64,000 nt of DNA, taken from assembly GCA_963844805.1 (NCBI GenBank), contig CAWJPU010000008.1, forward strand, positions 1-64,000, in the 5' to 3' direction. This document shows, in pieces, positions 24,791 to 34,793 of the stretch. The notes below the pieces were generated by a model. That model ran no database searches, had not been told where the DNA came from, and saw only the letters and a program-made list of their open reading frames with translations. Numbering within the stretch: the stretch's first letter is position 1; each line of letters opens with the position of its first letter. Made by a program: the position numbers and the translations under genes. This DNA comes from JACCZR01 sp963844805. Lineage in GTDB: Bacteria; Actinomycetota; Thermoleophilia; Solirubrobacterales; Thermoleophilaceae.

Positions 24791-25991
24791 CGAGCGCCTC
24801 CACTCCGGGGAGCTCGCGACCTTCGAGCAGCTCCAGCGCCGCGCCGCCGCCCGTCGAGAGGTGGTCGACCCGGTCGGCCAGGCCGAACTCCGCGATCGCC
24901 GCGGCGGAGTCGCCGCCGCCCACCACCGTCGTGCCAGGGGCCTCGGCGACGGCCTCGGCGACGGCACGCGTGCCGGCCGCGAACGGCTCCAGCTCGAAGG
25001 CGCCCATCGGCCCGTTCCAGAACACCGTCCCGGCCGCGCCGATCTCCTCGGCGTACGCCGCGGCGGTCTTCGGGCCGATGTCGAGGCCCATCAGGCCGTC
25101 GGGCACGTCGGTGCCCTCCAGCTCGGTGGGCTCGGTGTCGGCGCTGAACTCCCTCCCGGCGACCAGGTCCTGGGGCAGCAGCAGCTTCGCGCGCCGGCCC
25201 TCAGCCGAGTCCAGCGCCTTGCGGGCCAGCTCGACGCCCTCCTCCTCGACCAGCGAGGAGCCGGTCGGGATCCCCTGTGCGCGGAAGAAGGCGAAGCACA
25301 TGGCGCCGCCGATCAGCAGCGAGTCGGCCTCGTCCTGGAAGCGGTCGATCAGGGCGATCTTGTCGGTGACCTTGGCGCCGCCCAGCACCACCGCCAGCGG
25401 CCGCTCGGGGTCCTCGACGATCCCGCGCAGCGTGGTCACCTCCCGCTCCAGCAGGAGGCCGGCGGCCGAAGGCAGCATCTCGGCCACGCCGACCGTGGAG
25501 GCGTGGGCGCGGTGAACCGCCCCGAAGGCGTCGTTCACGTAGGCGTCGGCCATCCCGGCAAGCTGCTTGGCCAGCTCGGGGTCGTTGGTGATCTCGCCCC
25601 GCTCCCAGCGGGTGTTCTCCAGCACGAGGATGCCGCCCTCCTCGAGCCGCTGCGCCCCGCGGCGCGCCTGCGGCCCGATCACCTCCGGGGCCTGGTGCAC
25701 GGGCGCGTCGATCAGCTCGGCCAGCCGGTCGGAGACGGGCTCGAGCGAGGTCTCGGGGTCCACGCCCTTCGGCCGGCCCAGGTGCGAGCACAGGATCAGC
25801 CGCGCGCCGCGCTCCAGCAGCAACTCGAGCGTCGGCACGGCGGCCCGGATGCGGGCGTCGTCGGCGACCCGGCCCCCCTCCAAGGGCACGTTGAAGTCCA
25901 CGCGCACCAGCACGCGGTCTCCAGAGGCGACCGGGAGGTCGCGGACGCTGCGCTTGCCGAGGCGTCCTTGCCCGGCCGTGACCTCCTGCAC
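24780..25991 (-). CDS. pgk: Phosphoglycerate kinase
   Basis: 403 aa. Signature RVLVRVDFNVPLEGGRVADD, LCSHLGRPKG, LENTRWERGE, DAFGAVHRAHAS, LGGAKVTDKIALID, GGAMCFAF and the nucleotide loop TVVGGGDSAAAIAEFGLA are all present, with VFWNGPMGAFE. It catalyses ATP formation from 1,3-bisphosphoglycerate. The N-terminal ~12 residues before KRSVRDLPV are longer than usual, so the real start might be slightly downstream. The start is three bases after the gap stop. Confidence 0.95.
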   Translation of the reverse strand: MQEVTAGQGRLGKRSVRDLPVASGDRVLVRVDFNVPLEGGRVADDARIRAAVPTLELLLERGARLILCSHLGRPKGVDPETSLEPVSDRLAELIDAPVHQAPEVIGPQARRGAQRLEEGGILVLENTRWERGEITNDPELAKQLAGMADAYVNDAFGAVHRAHASTVGVAEMLPSAAGLLLEREVTTLRGIVEDPERPLAVVLGGAKVTDKIALIDRFQDEADSLLIGGAMCFAFFRAQGIPTGSSLVEEEGVELARKALDSAEGRRAKLLLPQDLVAGREFSADTEPTELEGTDVPDGLMGLDIGPKTAAAYAEEIGAAGTVFWNGPMGAFELEPFAAGTRAVAEAVAEAPGTTVVGGGDSAAAIAEFGLADRVDHLSTGGGAALELLEGRELPGVEALDDA

Positions 25992-25994
25992 CCC

Positions 25995-27014
<1,020 letters not shown>

Positions 27015-27062
27015 GGAGGATTTCCTTTCGTCGACTGCGGCGAAAACGCGGGACCGCCGACC

Positions 27063-27912
27063 CTACCGAGCCTGCTTCTCGATGTCGCGGTGAACGACGT
27101 CGATCATGTACCGCTGCCGCTCCCCGTACAGCTGGGCCAGCCGCTCGGCCACCACGACCGAGCGGTGGCGGCCGCCGGTGCAGCCCACCCCGACGGTGAG
27201 GTGGGCCTTGCCCTCGCTGCTCGTAGGAGGGCAGCAGGTAGTCCAGCAGCGGGATCAGGCGGTCGTAGAAGTCGCCCAGGCCGTCGGTGCTGTTGACGTA
27301 GTCCTGAACGGCCGGGTCGAGGCCGGTCAGCGGCCTCAGCTCGTCCTCGTAATGCGGGTTGGGCAGGAAGCGGACGTCGAACAGCAGGTCGGCCTCGCGG
27401 GGGCTGCCGTGCTTGTAGCCGAAGGTCAGGAAGGTCACGGCCAGCTTGCCCACCGACCCCCGCGGCAGCATCTTGTCCGCGACGACCTTGCGCAGCCGCG
27501 CCGCGGTGAAGTCGCTGGTGTCGATCGAGACGTCGGCCCGCCGCTTCAGGGGCGCCAGCAGGTCGCGCTCGGCGGCGATGCCCTGCGCCACCTGCCCGCC
27601 GTCGGCCAACGGGTGGCGCCGGCGCGTCTCCTTGTAGCGGTCGAGCAGCACGTCCTCGGCGGCCTCGAGGAACAGCAGCCGCACGCTCGAGCCGCGCGCG
27701 TCGAGCACTCGCAGCAGCCCGTCGAAGTACTCGCCCCCGCGCACGTCGCACACCACCGCGGCGCGCTCCACCTTGCTGCCCTCGTGATCGAACAGCTCGG
27801 CGAGCGAGCCGATCATCTCCGGCGGCAGGTTGTCGACGCAGAAGTAGCCGCTGTCCTCGAAGCAGGCCATCGCCTGGGACTTCCCCGCACCGGAGAAGCC
27901 GGTGATGACCAC
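27063..27912 (-). CDS. rapZ: RapZ/YvcJ nucleotide-binding protein (one frame break)
   Basis: Starts at GTG 27912 with VITGFSGAGKSQAMACFEDS (Walker A), then CVDNLPPEMIGSL, VVCDVRGGEYFDGLLRVLDA, KETRRRHPLA and FGYKHGSPREADLLFDVRFL. Near 27222 the frame shifts, after which HLTVGVGCTGGRHRSVVVAE and the end DVVHRDIEKQAR follow to TAG 27065-27063. Homologues begin SDIEDF before the first strand; those residues are encoded upstream in frame, but without a start codon, so the N-terminus may also be damaged or short. RapZ-type proteins bind nucleotides or sugar metabolites and control cell-envelope precursor synthesis in other bacteria. Confidence 0.9.
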
Positions 27913-27942
27913 GAAGTCCTCGATGTCAGACGCCTCCGCCCA

Positions 27943-29820
27943 CTATCCGGCCTTGTGCAGTTGCCAGTGGATGTCGCGGGCCACCTTACCCGGCAGCCCG
28001 GGCACCGCCTCGAGCTCCTCGCGGCTTGCGGCCATCACGCGGTCCGGGGTGCCGAAGTGGGTGATGAGCAGGCGTTTTCTGGCCGGCCCCACCCCGGGCA
28101 GGTCGTCCAGCGCGGAGCGCGTCATATCGCGGTCGCGGCGCCCGCGGTGGAACTCGATCGCGAACCGGTGGGCCTCGTCGCGCACGCGCTGCAGCAGCTG
28201 CAGCTCGGGCGTGTCGTGGTCGAGGACCAGCGGCGCCGACCGCCCGGGCAGGAAGACCTCCTCGATCCGCTTGGCGAGGCTGACCACCGTCACGCCCAGC
28301 TCGCGGAACTCCGTCAGCTCGCGCAGGCCCGCGGCCAGCTGGCCCTTGCCGCCGTCGATCACGATCACGGCGGGGACGGCGGCGAAGCTCTCGTCGAAGG
28401 CGCGGTCGTGCGGGGAGCGCTCCTTGTGGGCCACGTACTGGGCCATCCGCCGGCTGAGCACCTCTCCCATCGCGGCGAAGTCGTCCTGCGCCGCCTCGCG
28501 GATGCCGAAGCGGCGGTAGTCGGACTTCTTGGGCGCGCCGCCCTCGAACACCACCATCGATGCCACCGTGTGGCTCTCGCCCAGGTTGGAGATGTCGAAG
28601 CACTCGATCCGCATCGGGATCGACTCCATGCCCAAGGCCTGCTGCAGCCCGTCGAGCGCCTCGACCCGCTGGGTGCGACGCCTCTCCGAGCGCAGGCGGT
28701 CCTGGTCGAGCGCCAGCCGCGCGTTGCGCTCGGCCAGCTCGAAGATGCGCCGCTTGTCGCCACGCTCGGCATGGCGCACTGTCACGCCGCCGCCGCGGCG
28801 CTCGGCCAGCAGGTCCCCGATCGTGTCCGGGGCGTCCAGGCCGCGAGGGACGATCACCTGCGGCGGGATCGACATCGCGCTCGCGTAGTACTGGAGCAGG
28901 AACTCCTCGGCCACCTCGGACTCGTCCCGGCGCGCCTCGTTCCGCAGGTAGAAGCTCTGGCGGTCGGCCAGAATGCCGTCGCGGACCTGGAACACCTGGG
29001 CGTTGGCGTCGGTGTCCTCCACCGCCACCGCGATCGCGTCCACCGTCCCCACCGCCTCGTTGGAGACGCGCTGGCGCTCGAGCAGCGAGCGCACCGCCTT
29101 CAGCTGGTTGCGGTAGCGCGCGGCCTGCTCGAACTCCTGAGCGGCGGCGGCCTCCTGCATGTTGCTCTCCAGCTCGCGCTCGATGTCGCGGTAGCGCCCT
29201 GACAGGAAGGCGACGATCGCGTCCACGTTGCGCCGGTACTCCTCCGCCGAGACGTAGCCCACGCAGGGCGCCTGGCAGCGTTTGATGAAGTAGTCCAGGC
29301 AGGGGCTGCCGCTGGCCCGCCCCGGCTCGGGGCCGTCACAGGTGCGGTACTGGAACACCTTGCCCAGCAGGTCAAGCGTCTCGCGCACCCGCTTGGCGTT
29401 CGAGAAGGGGCCGAAGTACGCGCGGTTGCGCCGGTGGCGCTCGCGCGTGAAGTAGATGCGCGGGAACTCCTCGTCCAGCGAGATCGCGATGTACGGGTAG
29501 GACTTGTCGTCGCGCAGCCGCACGTTGTAGAGCGGCCGGTACTGCTTGATGAAGTTCTGCTCGGTCAGGAAGGCCTCGGCCTCGGTCTCCGTGACCACGA
29601 AGTCGATCTGATGGATCAGGTCGACCATGTCCTCGCCGCCCTTGGTGGAGGGGTTGGAGAAGTGCGAGGCGACCCGCTTGCGGACCGACTTCGCCTTGCC
29701 GACGTAGATGACCTTGCCGCGGCTGTCGCGGAACAGGTAGCTGCCGGGCGCATCGGGGAGGGCGCGCCGCTGGGCGGTGAGGTTGCCCTTCAGCTCCTCT
29801 TTGGTCGGGGTGGCGGCCAC
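27943..29820 (-). CDS. uvrC: Excinuclease ABC subunit C
   Basis: 625 aa from GTG 29820. GIY-YIG nuclease domain at the start (PDAPGSYLFRDSRGKVIYVG, KAKSVRKRVASHF), Cys-containing loop CLDYFIKRCQAPCVGYVSAE, UvrB-binding UVR motif (~205-240), the RNase H-like endonuclease domain (IECFDISNLGESHTVASMVV, VIVIDGGKGQL), and a C-terminal helix-hairpin-helix (LDDLPGVGPARKRLLITHFG, VPGLPGKVA). It makes both incisions in nucleotide excision repair. It precedes rapZ by 30 bp, the common uvrC-rapZ order of Gram-positive bacteria. Confidence 0.96.
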   Translation of the reverse strand: MAATPTKEELKGNLTAQRRALPDAPGSYLFRDSRGKVIYVGKAKSVRKRVASHFSNPSTKGGEDMVDLIHQIDFVVTETEAEAFLTEQNFIKQYRPLYNVRLRDDKSYPYIAISLDEEFPRIYFTRERHRRNRAYFGPFSNAKRVRETLDLLGKVFQYRTCDGPEPGRASGSPCLDYFIKRCQAPCVGYVSAEEYRRNVDAIVAFLSGRYRDIERELESNMQEAAAAQEFEQAARYRNQLKAVRSLLERQRVSNEAVGTVDAIAVAVEDTDANAQVFQVRDGILADRQSFYLRNEARRDESEVAEEFLLQYYASAMSIPPQVIVPRGLDAPDTIGDLLAERRGGGVTVRHAERGDKRRIFELAERNARLALDQDRLRSERRRTQRVEALDGLQQALGMESIPMRIECFDISNLGESHTVASMVVFEGGAPKKSDYRRFGIREAAQDDFAAMGEVLSRRMAQYVAHKERSPHDRAFDESFAAVPAVIVIDGGKGQLAAGLRELTEFRELGVTVVSLAKRIEEVFLPGRSAPLVLDHDTPELQLLQRVRDEAHRFAIEFHRGRRDRDMTRSALDDLPGVGPARKRLLITHFGTPDRVMAASREELEAVPGLPGKVARDIHWQLHKAG

Positions 29821-29849
29821 CCCCCGAGGATAGGTCCGCCGCTCGGTCG

Positions 29850-30314
29850 CTACTCGAGCGCGCGGCCGACGCTGTCGGCCACGCAGGCGGGCTTCTCCGA
29901 GCCCTCGACCTCCACGGTCCAGCGCTGGGTGATCTGGTGCCAGCCGTCGCCGACCTCGTCCACCGAGATCACCTCGACGCTCGCCCGGATGCGCGAGTCG
30001 ACCGGCACGGGCGCCGGGAAGCGCACCTTGTTCCAGCCGTAGTTGACGCCGAGCTTGAAGCCGCCGGTCTCCAGCAGCCCGTCGCGGAAGCCGTCGATCA
30101 TCGACAGCGTCAGGTTGCCGTGGGCGATCGTCTTGCCGAACGGGCTCTCGCGCTCGGCGCGCTCGGTGTCCACGTGGATCCACTGGTGGTCGCCGCTGAC
30201 CTCGGCGAACGTGTTGATCAGCTCCTGGTCGACAATGCGCCAGTCGCCCGGGCCGATCGACTGGCCCACGAGCTCGCGGACCTCGTCGATGCCGTTGACG
30301 CTGACTGTGGCCAT
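29850..30314 (-). CDS. MaoC-like (R)-specific enoyl-CoA hydratase/dehydratase
   Basis: 154 aa from ATG 30314. The hot-dog fold hydratase motif is clear: DQELINTFAEVSGDHQWIHV with catalytic Asp and His, then TIAHGNLTLSMI, and KLGVNYGWNKVRFPAPVPVD. The size is that of single-domain MaoC proteins, which hydrate trans-2-enoyl-CoA to the (R)-3-hydroxy form. Its ATG shares one base with the stop of the desaturase (TGATG), so the two lipid enzymes are co-translated. Mycobacterial homologues act in fatty-acid elongation or degradation; the specific substrate here is not evident. Confidence 0.9.
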   Translation of the reverse strand: MATVSVNGIDEVRELVGQSIGPGDWRIVDQELINTFAEVSGDHQWIHVDTERAERESPFGKTIAHGNLTLSMIDGFRDGLLETGGFKLGVNYGWNKVRFPAPVPVDSRIRASVEVISVDEVGDGWHQITQRWTVEVEGSEKPACVADSVGRALE

Positions 30315-31384
30315 CAGACCGCCGACGGCGCCGGGGCCGGCGGGTGCTGGGCAAGGCGCCGGCGCGCCTCGCGCCAGGTCACAAGCCGGCCGCGCTCCTC
30401 GTCGATGAGCTTCAGCCGCGTGGTCTTCACGCCGTCCCAGAACCCGAGCGTCGGCACGTCGTGGAACACGGGGTTCTCGTCGTGCGCGCGCTGGAGGTTG
30501 TAGTTGGGGATCCGCGCGCTCAGATGGTGGACGTGGTGCAGCCCGATGTTGCCGGTGAAGAACTGCAGCCACTTCGGGAGCTTCAGGTGGGAGCTGCCCT
30601 GCAGCGCGGCGTCGGCATAGCTCCACGAGTCGGTGTTCTCCCAGTAGACGTCCTCGAACTGGTGCTGGACGTAGAACAGCCACACGCCCATGCCGCCGGC
30701 CAGGAACAGGACCGGCGCCTGCACGAGCAGGAACTGGATCGGCCCCATCAGCAGGCACAGCGCGGTGACCATCACCGCCACCGCGACGTTGGTCCAGATG
30801 ACGCTGCGCTTGATGCGCGGGCGCATGTCGCTCGACCACAGGCGCGGCTGGATGACCATCGAGAAGAGCGGGCCCAGCGTGAACATGATCAGCGGGCTGC
30901 GGAACAGCCGGTAGCCGAGCCGCTTGCCGAACGGAGCCGCGTGGTACTCGGCCAGGGTCATCGTCGGCAGGTCGCCCACACCGCGCCGGTCGAGGTCGCC
31001 GGCCGAGGCGTGGTGCACCGCGTGGCTGTGCCGCCAGGGGTAGAAGGCGTGGAAGAGGATCAGGCCGGTGGCCTTGCCCAGCCAGGCGTTCGCCCGCTTG
31101 GAGGGCAGGAACGAGCCGTGGGCGCAGTCGTGGAAGACGATGTAGCTGCGCAGCGCGAACCCGGCGGCGGGGATCGAGATCGCCAGCGTCAGCCAGTAGG
31201 AGAAGTCCAGCGCGAAGTACATGGCCACGAACAGCGCCAGGTACGGCACGACCGAGGTGAGGACGTCGATGACGCTGCGACTGATGCGCGGCTGCGCGTA
31301 GGGCTCGAGGGTCTCGCGCCACCAGGGCCGTCCGCCCTCAGTGCGCTCGTCGCCCTTCGACTTCTCTGTCCCGGCCTGGGTCAT
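30314..31384 (-). CDS. Membrane fatty-acid desaturase
   Basis: About 356 aa from ATG 31384 (GGGAGG a few bases upstream); an earlier in-frame start at 31456 adds 24 unlikely residues. All three histidine boxes are present: HDCAHGS, HSHAVHH and HHVHH, between four membrane segments (~45-65, 70-90, ~180-200, 205-230). This arrangement is that of acyl-lipid/acyl-CoA desaturases of the FADS type, using a di-iron centre and an external electron donor. A MaoC hydratase gene is translationally coupled downstream. It would adjust membrane fluidity; the position of the double bond cannot be told. Confidence 0.92.
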   Translation of the reverse strand: MTQAGTEKSKGDERTEGGRPWWRETLEPYAQPRISRSVIDVLTSVVPYLALFVAMYFALDFSYWLTLAISIPAAGFALRSYIVFHDCAHGSFLPSKRANAWLGKATGLILFHAFYPWRHSHAVHHASAGDLDRRGVGDLPTMTLAEYHAAPFGKRLGYRLFRSPLIMFTLGPLFSMVIQPRLWSSDMRPRIKRSVIWTNVAVAVMVTALCLLMGPIQFLLVQAPVLFLAGGMGVWLFYVQHQFEDVYWENTDSWSYADAALQGSSHLKLPKWLQFFTGNIGLHHVHHLSARIPNYNLQRAHDENPVFHDVPTLGFWDGVKTTRLKLIDEERGRLVTWREARRRLAQHPPAPAPSAV

Positions 31385-31491
31385 GAACCTCCCGATGGTG
31401 TATCCAACGCTCGATCCTAGACGCCGAGAGAGATACCCGCTCGACGAATTAGGCAACCCTTACTCGCGACGGCGTGAGAGGGTGGCGTCCC

Positions 31492-32184
31492 GTGAGCGCC
31501 CAGACCGTCGCCGGGCTCTTCCTCATTCTCCTGCCGGTCGCGTTCAACGTCGCCTTCGGGCTGCTGGCTGCGCGCTTCGACTATCCGGACGTCCTGCGGC
31601 GCCCGACCGGCGAGGTCTTGGCGCGCTTCCGCGAGGGAGGGCCTTCTCTCGTGTTCATCTGGTGGTGCTTCGCCATGACCGCGGTCCTGCTGGCCCCGGC
31701 GGTCGTGCTGCTGGCGCGCGCCGTCGGCGACGCCGACGGGACCCTGCTCGCGATCGGCGCGACGGTCGGCGTGCTCGCGGCGCTCGTGCAGTTCCTCGGC
31801 CTCGTGCGGTGGCCGTTCCTGGTCCCCTACCTCGCTGGCGTCTACGCCGAGCCGGACACCGACCTCGCCCGTCGCGAGGCCGTCGACGTGGTCTTCCAGT
31901 CGTTCAACCGCTACCTGGGCGTGGCGGTGGGCGAGCACCTCGGCTACGGGCTCACCGGGGCTTGGAGCCTGCTGGCCGGCTGCGCGCTCACCGAGACGAC
32001 TCAGGTCCCCGCCTGGCTCGGTGTGATCGGGATCGTCATCGGGCCGATGCTGATGCTGTGCTCGCTCGAGTTCGTCGGACGCACGGGCGACAAGGGCTGG
32101 TGGCTCGCGGAGCAGCTCACGCCCATCGCGTATGTGGCGTGGTCGGCGTGGCTGGTGGCCACCGGCGTGGCTCTGCTCGTCTAG
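31492..32184 (+). CDS. DUF4386-like multi-spanning membrane protein
   Basis: 230 aa from GTG 31492 (a GTG at 31474 is an alternative in frame). Six hydrophobic segments: ~5-28, 55-78, 88-110, 135-160, 170-188, 205-225. Sequence such as LLAARFDYPDVLRRPTGEVL, RWPFLVPYLAGVY and FNRYLGVAVGEHLGY resembles the DUF4386 family of small integral membrane proteins of unknown function. No catalytic motif is visible. It is divergent from the desaturase and converges with the DUF1772-like gene, overlapping it by four bases. Confidence 0.68.
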   Translation: MSAQTVAGLFLILLPVAFNVAFGLLAARFDYPDVLRRPTGEVLARFREGGPSLVFIWWCFAMTAVLLAPAVVLLARAVGDADGTLLAIGATVGVLAALVQFLGLVRWPFLVPYLAGVYAEPDTDLARREAVDVVFQSFNRYLGVAVGEHLGYGLTGAWSLLAGCALTETTQVPAWLGVIGIVIGPMLMLCSLEFVGRTGDKGWWLAEQLTPIAYVAWSAWLVATGVALLV

Positions 32185-32657
32185 AGGCGCTCGGCGAGCG
32201 CCGCCACGAACACCGCGAGGGCGGCCCACGTCGCCGCGGCGCGGATCCAGTTCAGCGCGAAGTAGCGCCGCTTGGTCTCCTCCCAGTCGGCCGGGACCGC
32301 CTCCGGGTCCCAGGACAGGATCACGTCGTAGTTCGGCTCAGCCATCCGGCTCGAGATCGCAAGCGGGCCGATCACCGTCAGCGCCAGCCCGATCGAGGTG
32401 AGCACGAACACCGTGTCCCCCGGGTCCCCCATGGCGATCAGCGCGGTGGTGGGCGCCGCGACCAGCCCGATCACGATCGCGTAGTTGAAGGGCGCGCGCC
32501 TCGCGACGGGCAGGAACGCACCCAGGAATCGCCTGAAGCCCGCGCCGTCCATCCCCTTCAGGATCGGGTGGAGGATCGTGGTGAGCATCGCGAGGAGGCC
32601 CGACCACAGCCCCGCGAACACCACGCAGGCCACCAGCGCCCAGTCCTCGACCGCCAA
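32181..32657 (-). CDS. DUF1772/anthrone-oxygenase-like membrane protein
   Basis: 158 aa from TTG 32657. Four membrane segments (~5-28, 55-75, 82-102, 135-155) with LTTILHPILKGMDGAGFRRF, FLPVARRAPFNYAIVIGLVA and a conserved-looking NYDVILSWDP loop. Organisation and the Asn/Trp-rich end resemble DUF1772 proteins, some of which are described as anthrone oxygenases. The activity cannot be assigned from sequence alone. A cytosolic loop EAVPADWEETKRRYFALNWI precedes the last helix. Confidence 0.68.
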   Translation of the reverse strand: MAVEDWALVACVVFAGLWSGLLAMLTTILHPILKGMDGAGFRRFLGAFLPVARRAPFNYAIVIGLVAAPTTALIAMGDPGDTVFVLTSIGLALTVIGPLAISSRMAEPNYDVILSWDPEAVPADWEETKRRYFALNWIRAAATWAALAVFVAALAERL

Positions 32658-32721
32658 AGGATTCGCCTCTCTCGTCGACTCCGAGCTGACCCTAACCGGG
32701 CCGTTTGAGGGCGGTAAGCGC

Positions 32722-34059
32722 TCATTCCACGAGCCTCACCTCGAACGCGGGCGCCGCCATGTCGCCTGCTCCGCCCAGCAGGCCGAGGATCTTCGCCACG
32801 TAGGCGCGGGTCTCGGGATAGGGCGGAATGCACATGCAGCGGGCCACCGCGGCGGGCCCGGCGTTGTACGCGGCCAGGGCGAGCGGCACCGAGGCGAAGC
32901 GGCGCAGGTGGTCCCGCATCAGGCGGGCCTGCGCGTTTATCGCGGCCTCGGGGTCGAACGGGTTGCGGAGGCCGTACGAGCGGGCGGTGCCGGGCATGAA
33001 CTGGGCGATCCCCTGGGCGCCCGCGGGCGAGCGGGCGAAGGGGTTGAAGCCGGACTCGGCGTAGATCTGAGCCGACAGCAGTGCGGCGCCCACGTTGAAG
33101 CGCTGCGACGCCTCCAGGATCGTGGAGCGGTAGCGCGCGGGCACGAACGACGGCAGAGCGCCCGAGCGGCGACCGTCGCCGCGCTTGGAGCCGAAGCCCA
33201 CGGAAGAGCTTCCCGCGTTACGCGTGTACCCGAAGTGCCAGGCCTCCCACGCGTAGCGCTTCACGAAGCCGAAGCGGCGCGCGTTGGCCGCCAGCCAGCC
33301 GTATGCCGCCGGCGGGCCGAGGTCGAGCTCGGTTCCCAGGCGGTGCAGGCTTCGGCCCGGAGGCGCCACCCACTTGGGGTTCGGGTTGGCCGCGAACAGC
33401 TTCGCCTGCTCGGCGTCTGAGCGAAAGCCGCTGGTCACCGTCAGGGTCAGGCCGGCCTCCCGGCGGGCGGCCGCGGCCATGCGGTCGAAGGCCTGGGCGA
33501 CGTCGGGCCTCATCGGCTTCCCGTTGCGATACGCGAGCGGGCCCTCGTAGCCGCCCCCGGACGCCGTCGCCGGCATGCCGGCCGGTCCCACCGGGCTGAG
33601 CTCCGCCTCGGCGCGGGCGCGCACCTCGACTCGCCGCACCGCGCGGCGGCCGGCGCCCTTGATCCGAACGGGCTTGCTGCCGCGCACCGCCACGCTCACC
33701 CGCGTGGGCGCGAAGGTGGCGCCGGGGAAGCCCACGTCGGCCTTGCTGAGGACGATGTCGTTGGAGCGCCCTGCGCGCACGGCGGCGGTGCGTGCCAGCT
33801 CGCGGTAGGCGGCCTCGGACAAGTGGCGCGGGTTCGGCGCGCCGCTGGGCATGACGGCGGGCTCGAACAGTCGCGGGTAGACGTCGCGCATGGCGCGCGC
33901 GGCCGATATAGCTGCCAGGTCGGCGCCGCGCTGGTGGCGCCCCTTGGCGCCCAGCGCCTGGCCGAAGGAGGCCAGCACCAGGAAGCCGGCGAGCAGCGCT
34001 CCCGCGAGGCCGAGCATGAGCACCGACGACTGCCCGCGCTCGCCCGTCGGCCGCCTCAC
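32722..34059 (-). CDS. TadG-like protein fused to VanY peptidase and SLT lytic transglycosylase
   Basis: 445 aa from GTG 34059, which overlaps the preceding stop (GTGA). Residues 1-60 are a TadG/Rv3660c-neighbourhood type N-terminus: GERGQSS, one membrane helix (14-34), then GADLAAISAARAM. Residues ~170-285 form an M15/VanY D,D-carboxypeptidase domain: SGFRSDAEQAKLFA and zinc ligands H239, D246 (SLHRLGTELDLG) and H275 (WEAWHFGY). Residues ~310-430 form a soluble lytic transglycosylase domain: catalytic E335 in AQIYAESGFNP, then GAQGIAQFMPGTA and ALAAYNAGP. One pilin-like anchor therefore carries two peptidoglycan hydrolases, suggesting wall opening for a Tad-type pilus. Found at the end of a four-gene operon. 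Confidence 0.88.
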   Translation of the reverse strand: MRRPTGERGQSSVLMLGLAGALLAGFLVLASFGQALGAKGRHQRGADLAAISAARAMRDVYPRLFEPAVMPSGAPNPRHLSEAAYRELARTAAVRAGRSNDIVLSKADVGFPGATFAPTRVSVAVRGSKPVRIKGAGRRAVRRVEVRARAEAELSPVGPAGMPATASGGGYEGPLAYRNGKPMRPDVAQAFDRMAAAARREAGLTLTVTSGFRSDAEQAKLFAANPNPKWVAPPGRSLHRLGTELDLGPPAAYGWLAANARRFGFVKRYAWEAWHFGYTRNAGSSSVGFGSKRGDGRRSGALPSFVPARYRSTILEASQRFNVGAALLSAQIYAESGFNPFARSPAGAQGIAQFMPGTARSYGLRNPFDPEAAINAQARLMRDHLRRFASVPLALAAYNAGPAAVARCMCIPPYPETRAYVAKILGLLGGAGDMAAPAFEVRLVE

Positions 34060-34793
34060 GGCGCGACCTCGCACAGGTCGGCCAGCTCGACTACGGCGCG
34101 GCCGTAGGGACCACGGGGCTCGCGCCCGCCCAGCGCCAGCTGCGCGGCGGTGCGCGAGTCGGGCAGGACCAGGTCGGCCGCCTCGCCCCACTGGGGCGCG
34201 GCGTCGCCCGCGCGGCGAGGGCGGTTCAGTGCCACCAGCGGCCGCGACGCGACCCGCCCGACGGTGGCCGCCACGGCCCTCGCCAGCGACGGCTCCACCC
34301 CCGGCCCCGCGACCAGGACCACGCGGTCCGCGACCGACGCGTGCGCGCCACCTGGCGCCCGGCCTGCGTCCAACACGAGCGGCGCCAGGCCGCGGGCCCG
34401 GTCGGCGAGCTCCAGCGGATCGTTGGCCTCCAGCAGGCACAGGCGGCCGCTCGCACGCGGGCGGCCAGGCGCCAGGCCGGTGAGGGCCCGCGCGAGACGC
34501 GCGGCGGCGGGCGTGCCCAGCGGGATTGCGCCGACGGGCCCGGAGCCCGACACCGCACACGCGCCGTCGCCCGAGCGGCCCGCGAGCTCAGCGCCGAGAG
34601 CACGGGCCAGCGTCGTGGCTCCGCAGCGCGGTGCCAGGCCGAACACCGACACGACCGGCCGCTTGCCGGTGGCGACCGGAGGCTCCGGCTCCGGCTGCGC
34701 CTCGCCCGGCTCGATGGGCTCGAGCAGCCACGAGCCCGCGGCGGCGAGCGCGGTGGCCACCAGGCTGCGCCGGGCACCGGGCCGCGCGCTCAT
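34056..34793 (-). CDS. P-loop-like protein within the Tad cluster
   Basis: 245 aa from ATG 34793, overlapping the TadE stop (ATGA). After a short N-terminal hydrophobic stretch (ATALAAAGSWLL) comes VVSVFGLAPRCGATTLARAL, resembling a deviant Walker A of ParA/MinD/TadZ proteins (GxxxxCGATT in place of GxKGGxGKT). Downstream strands include RLCLLEANDPLELADRARGL, LAPLVLDAGRAPG, DRVVLVAGPGVEPSLARAVA and RPLVALNRPRRAGD, which follow the ParA fold order. The canonical signature Lys is absent, so ATP use is doubtful. A TadZ-like localisation factor is a reasonable guess. Confidence 0.7.
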   Translation of the reverse strand: MSARPGARRSLVATALAAAGSWLLEPIEPGEAQPEPEPPVATGKRPVVSVFGLAPRCGATTLARALGAELAGRSGDGACAVSGSGPVGAIPLGTPAAARLARALTGLAPGRPRASGRLCLLEANDPLELADRARGLAPLVLDAGRAPGGAHASVADRVVLVAGPGVEPSLARAVAATVGRVASRPLVALNRPRRAGDAAPQWGEAADLVLPDSRTAAQLALGGREPRGPYGRAVVELADLCEVAP

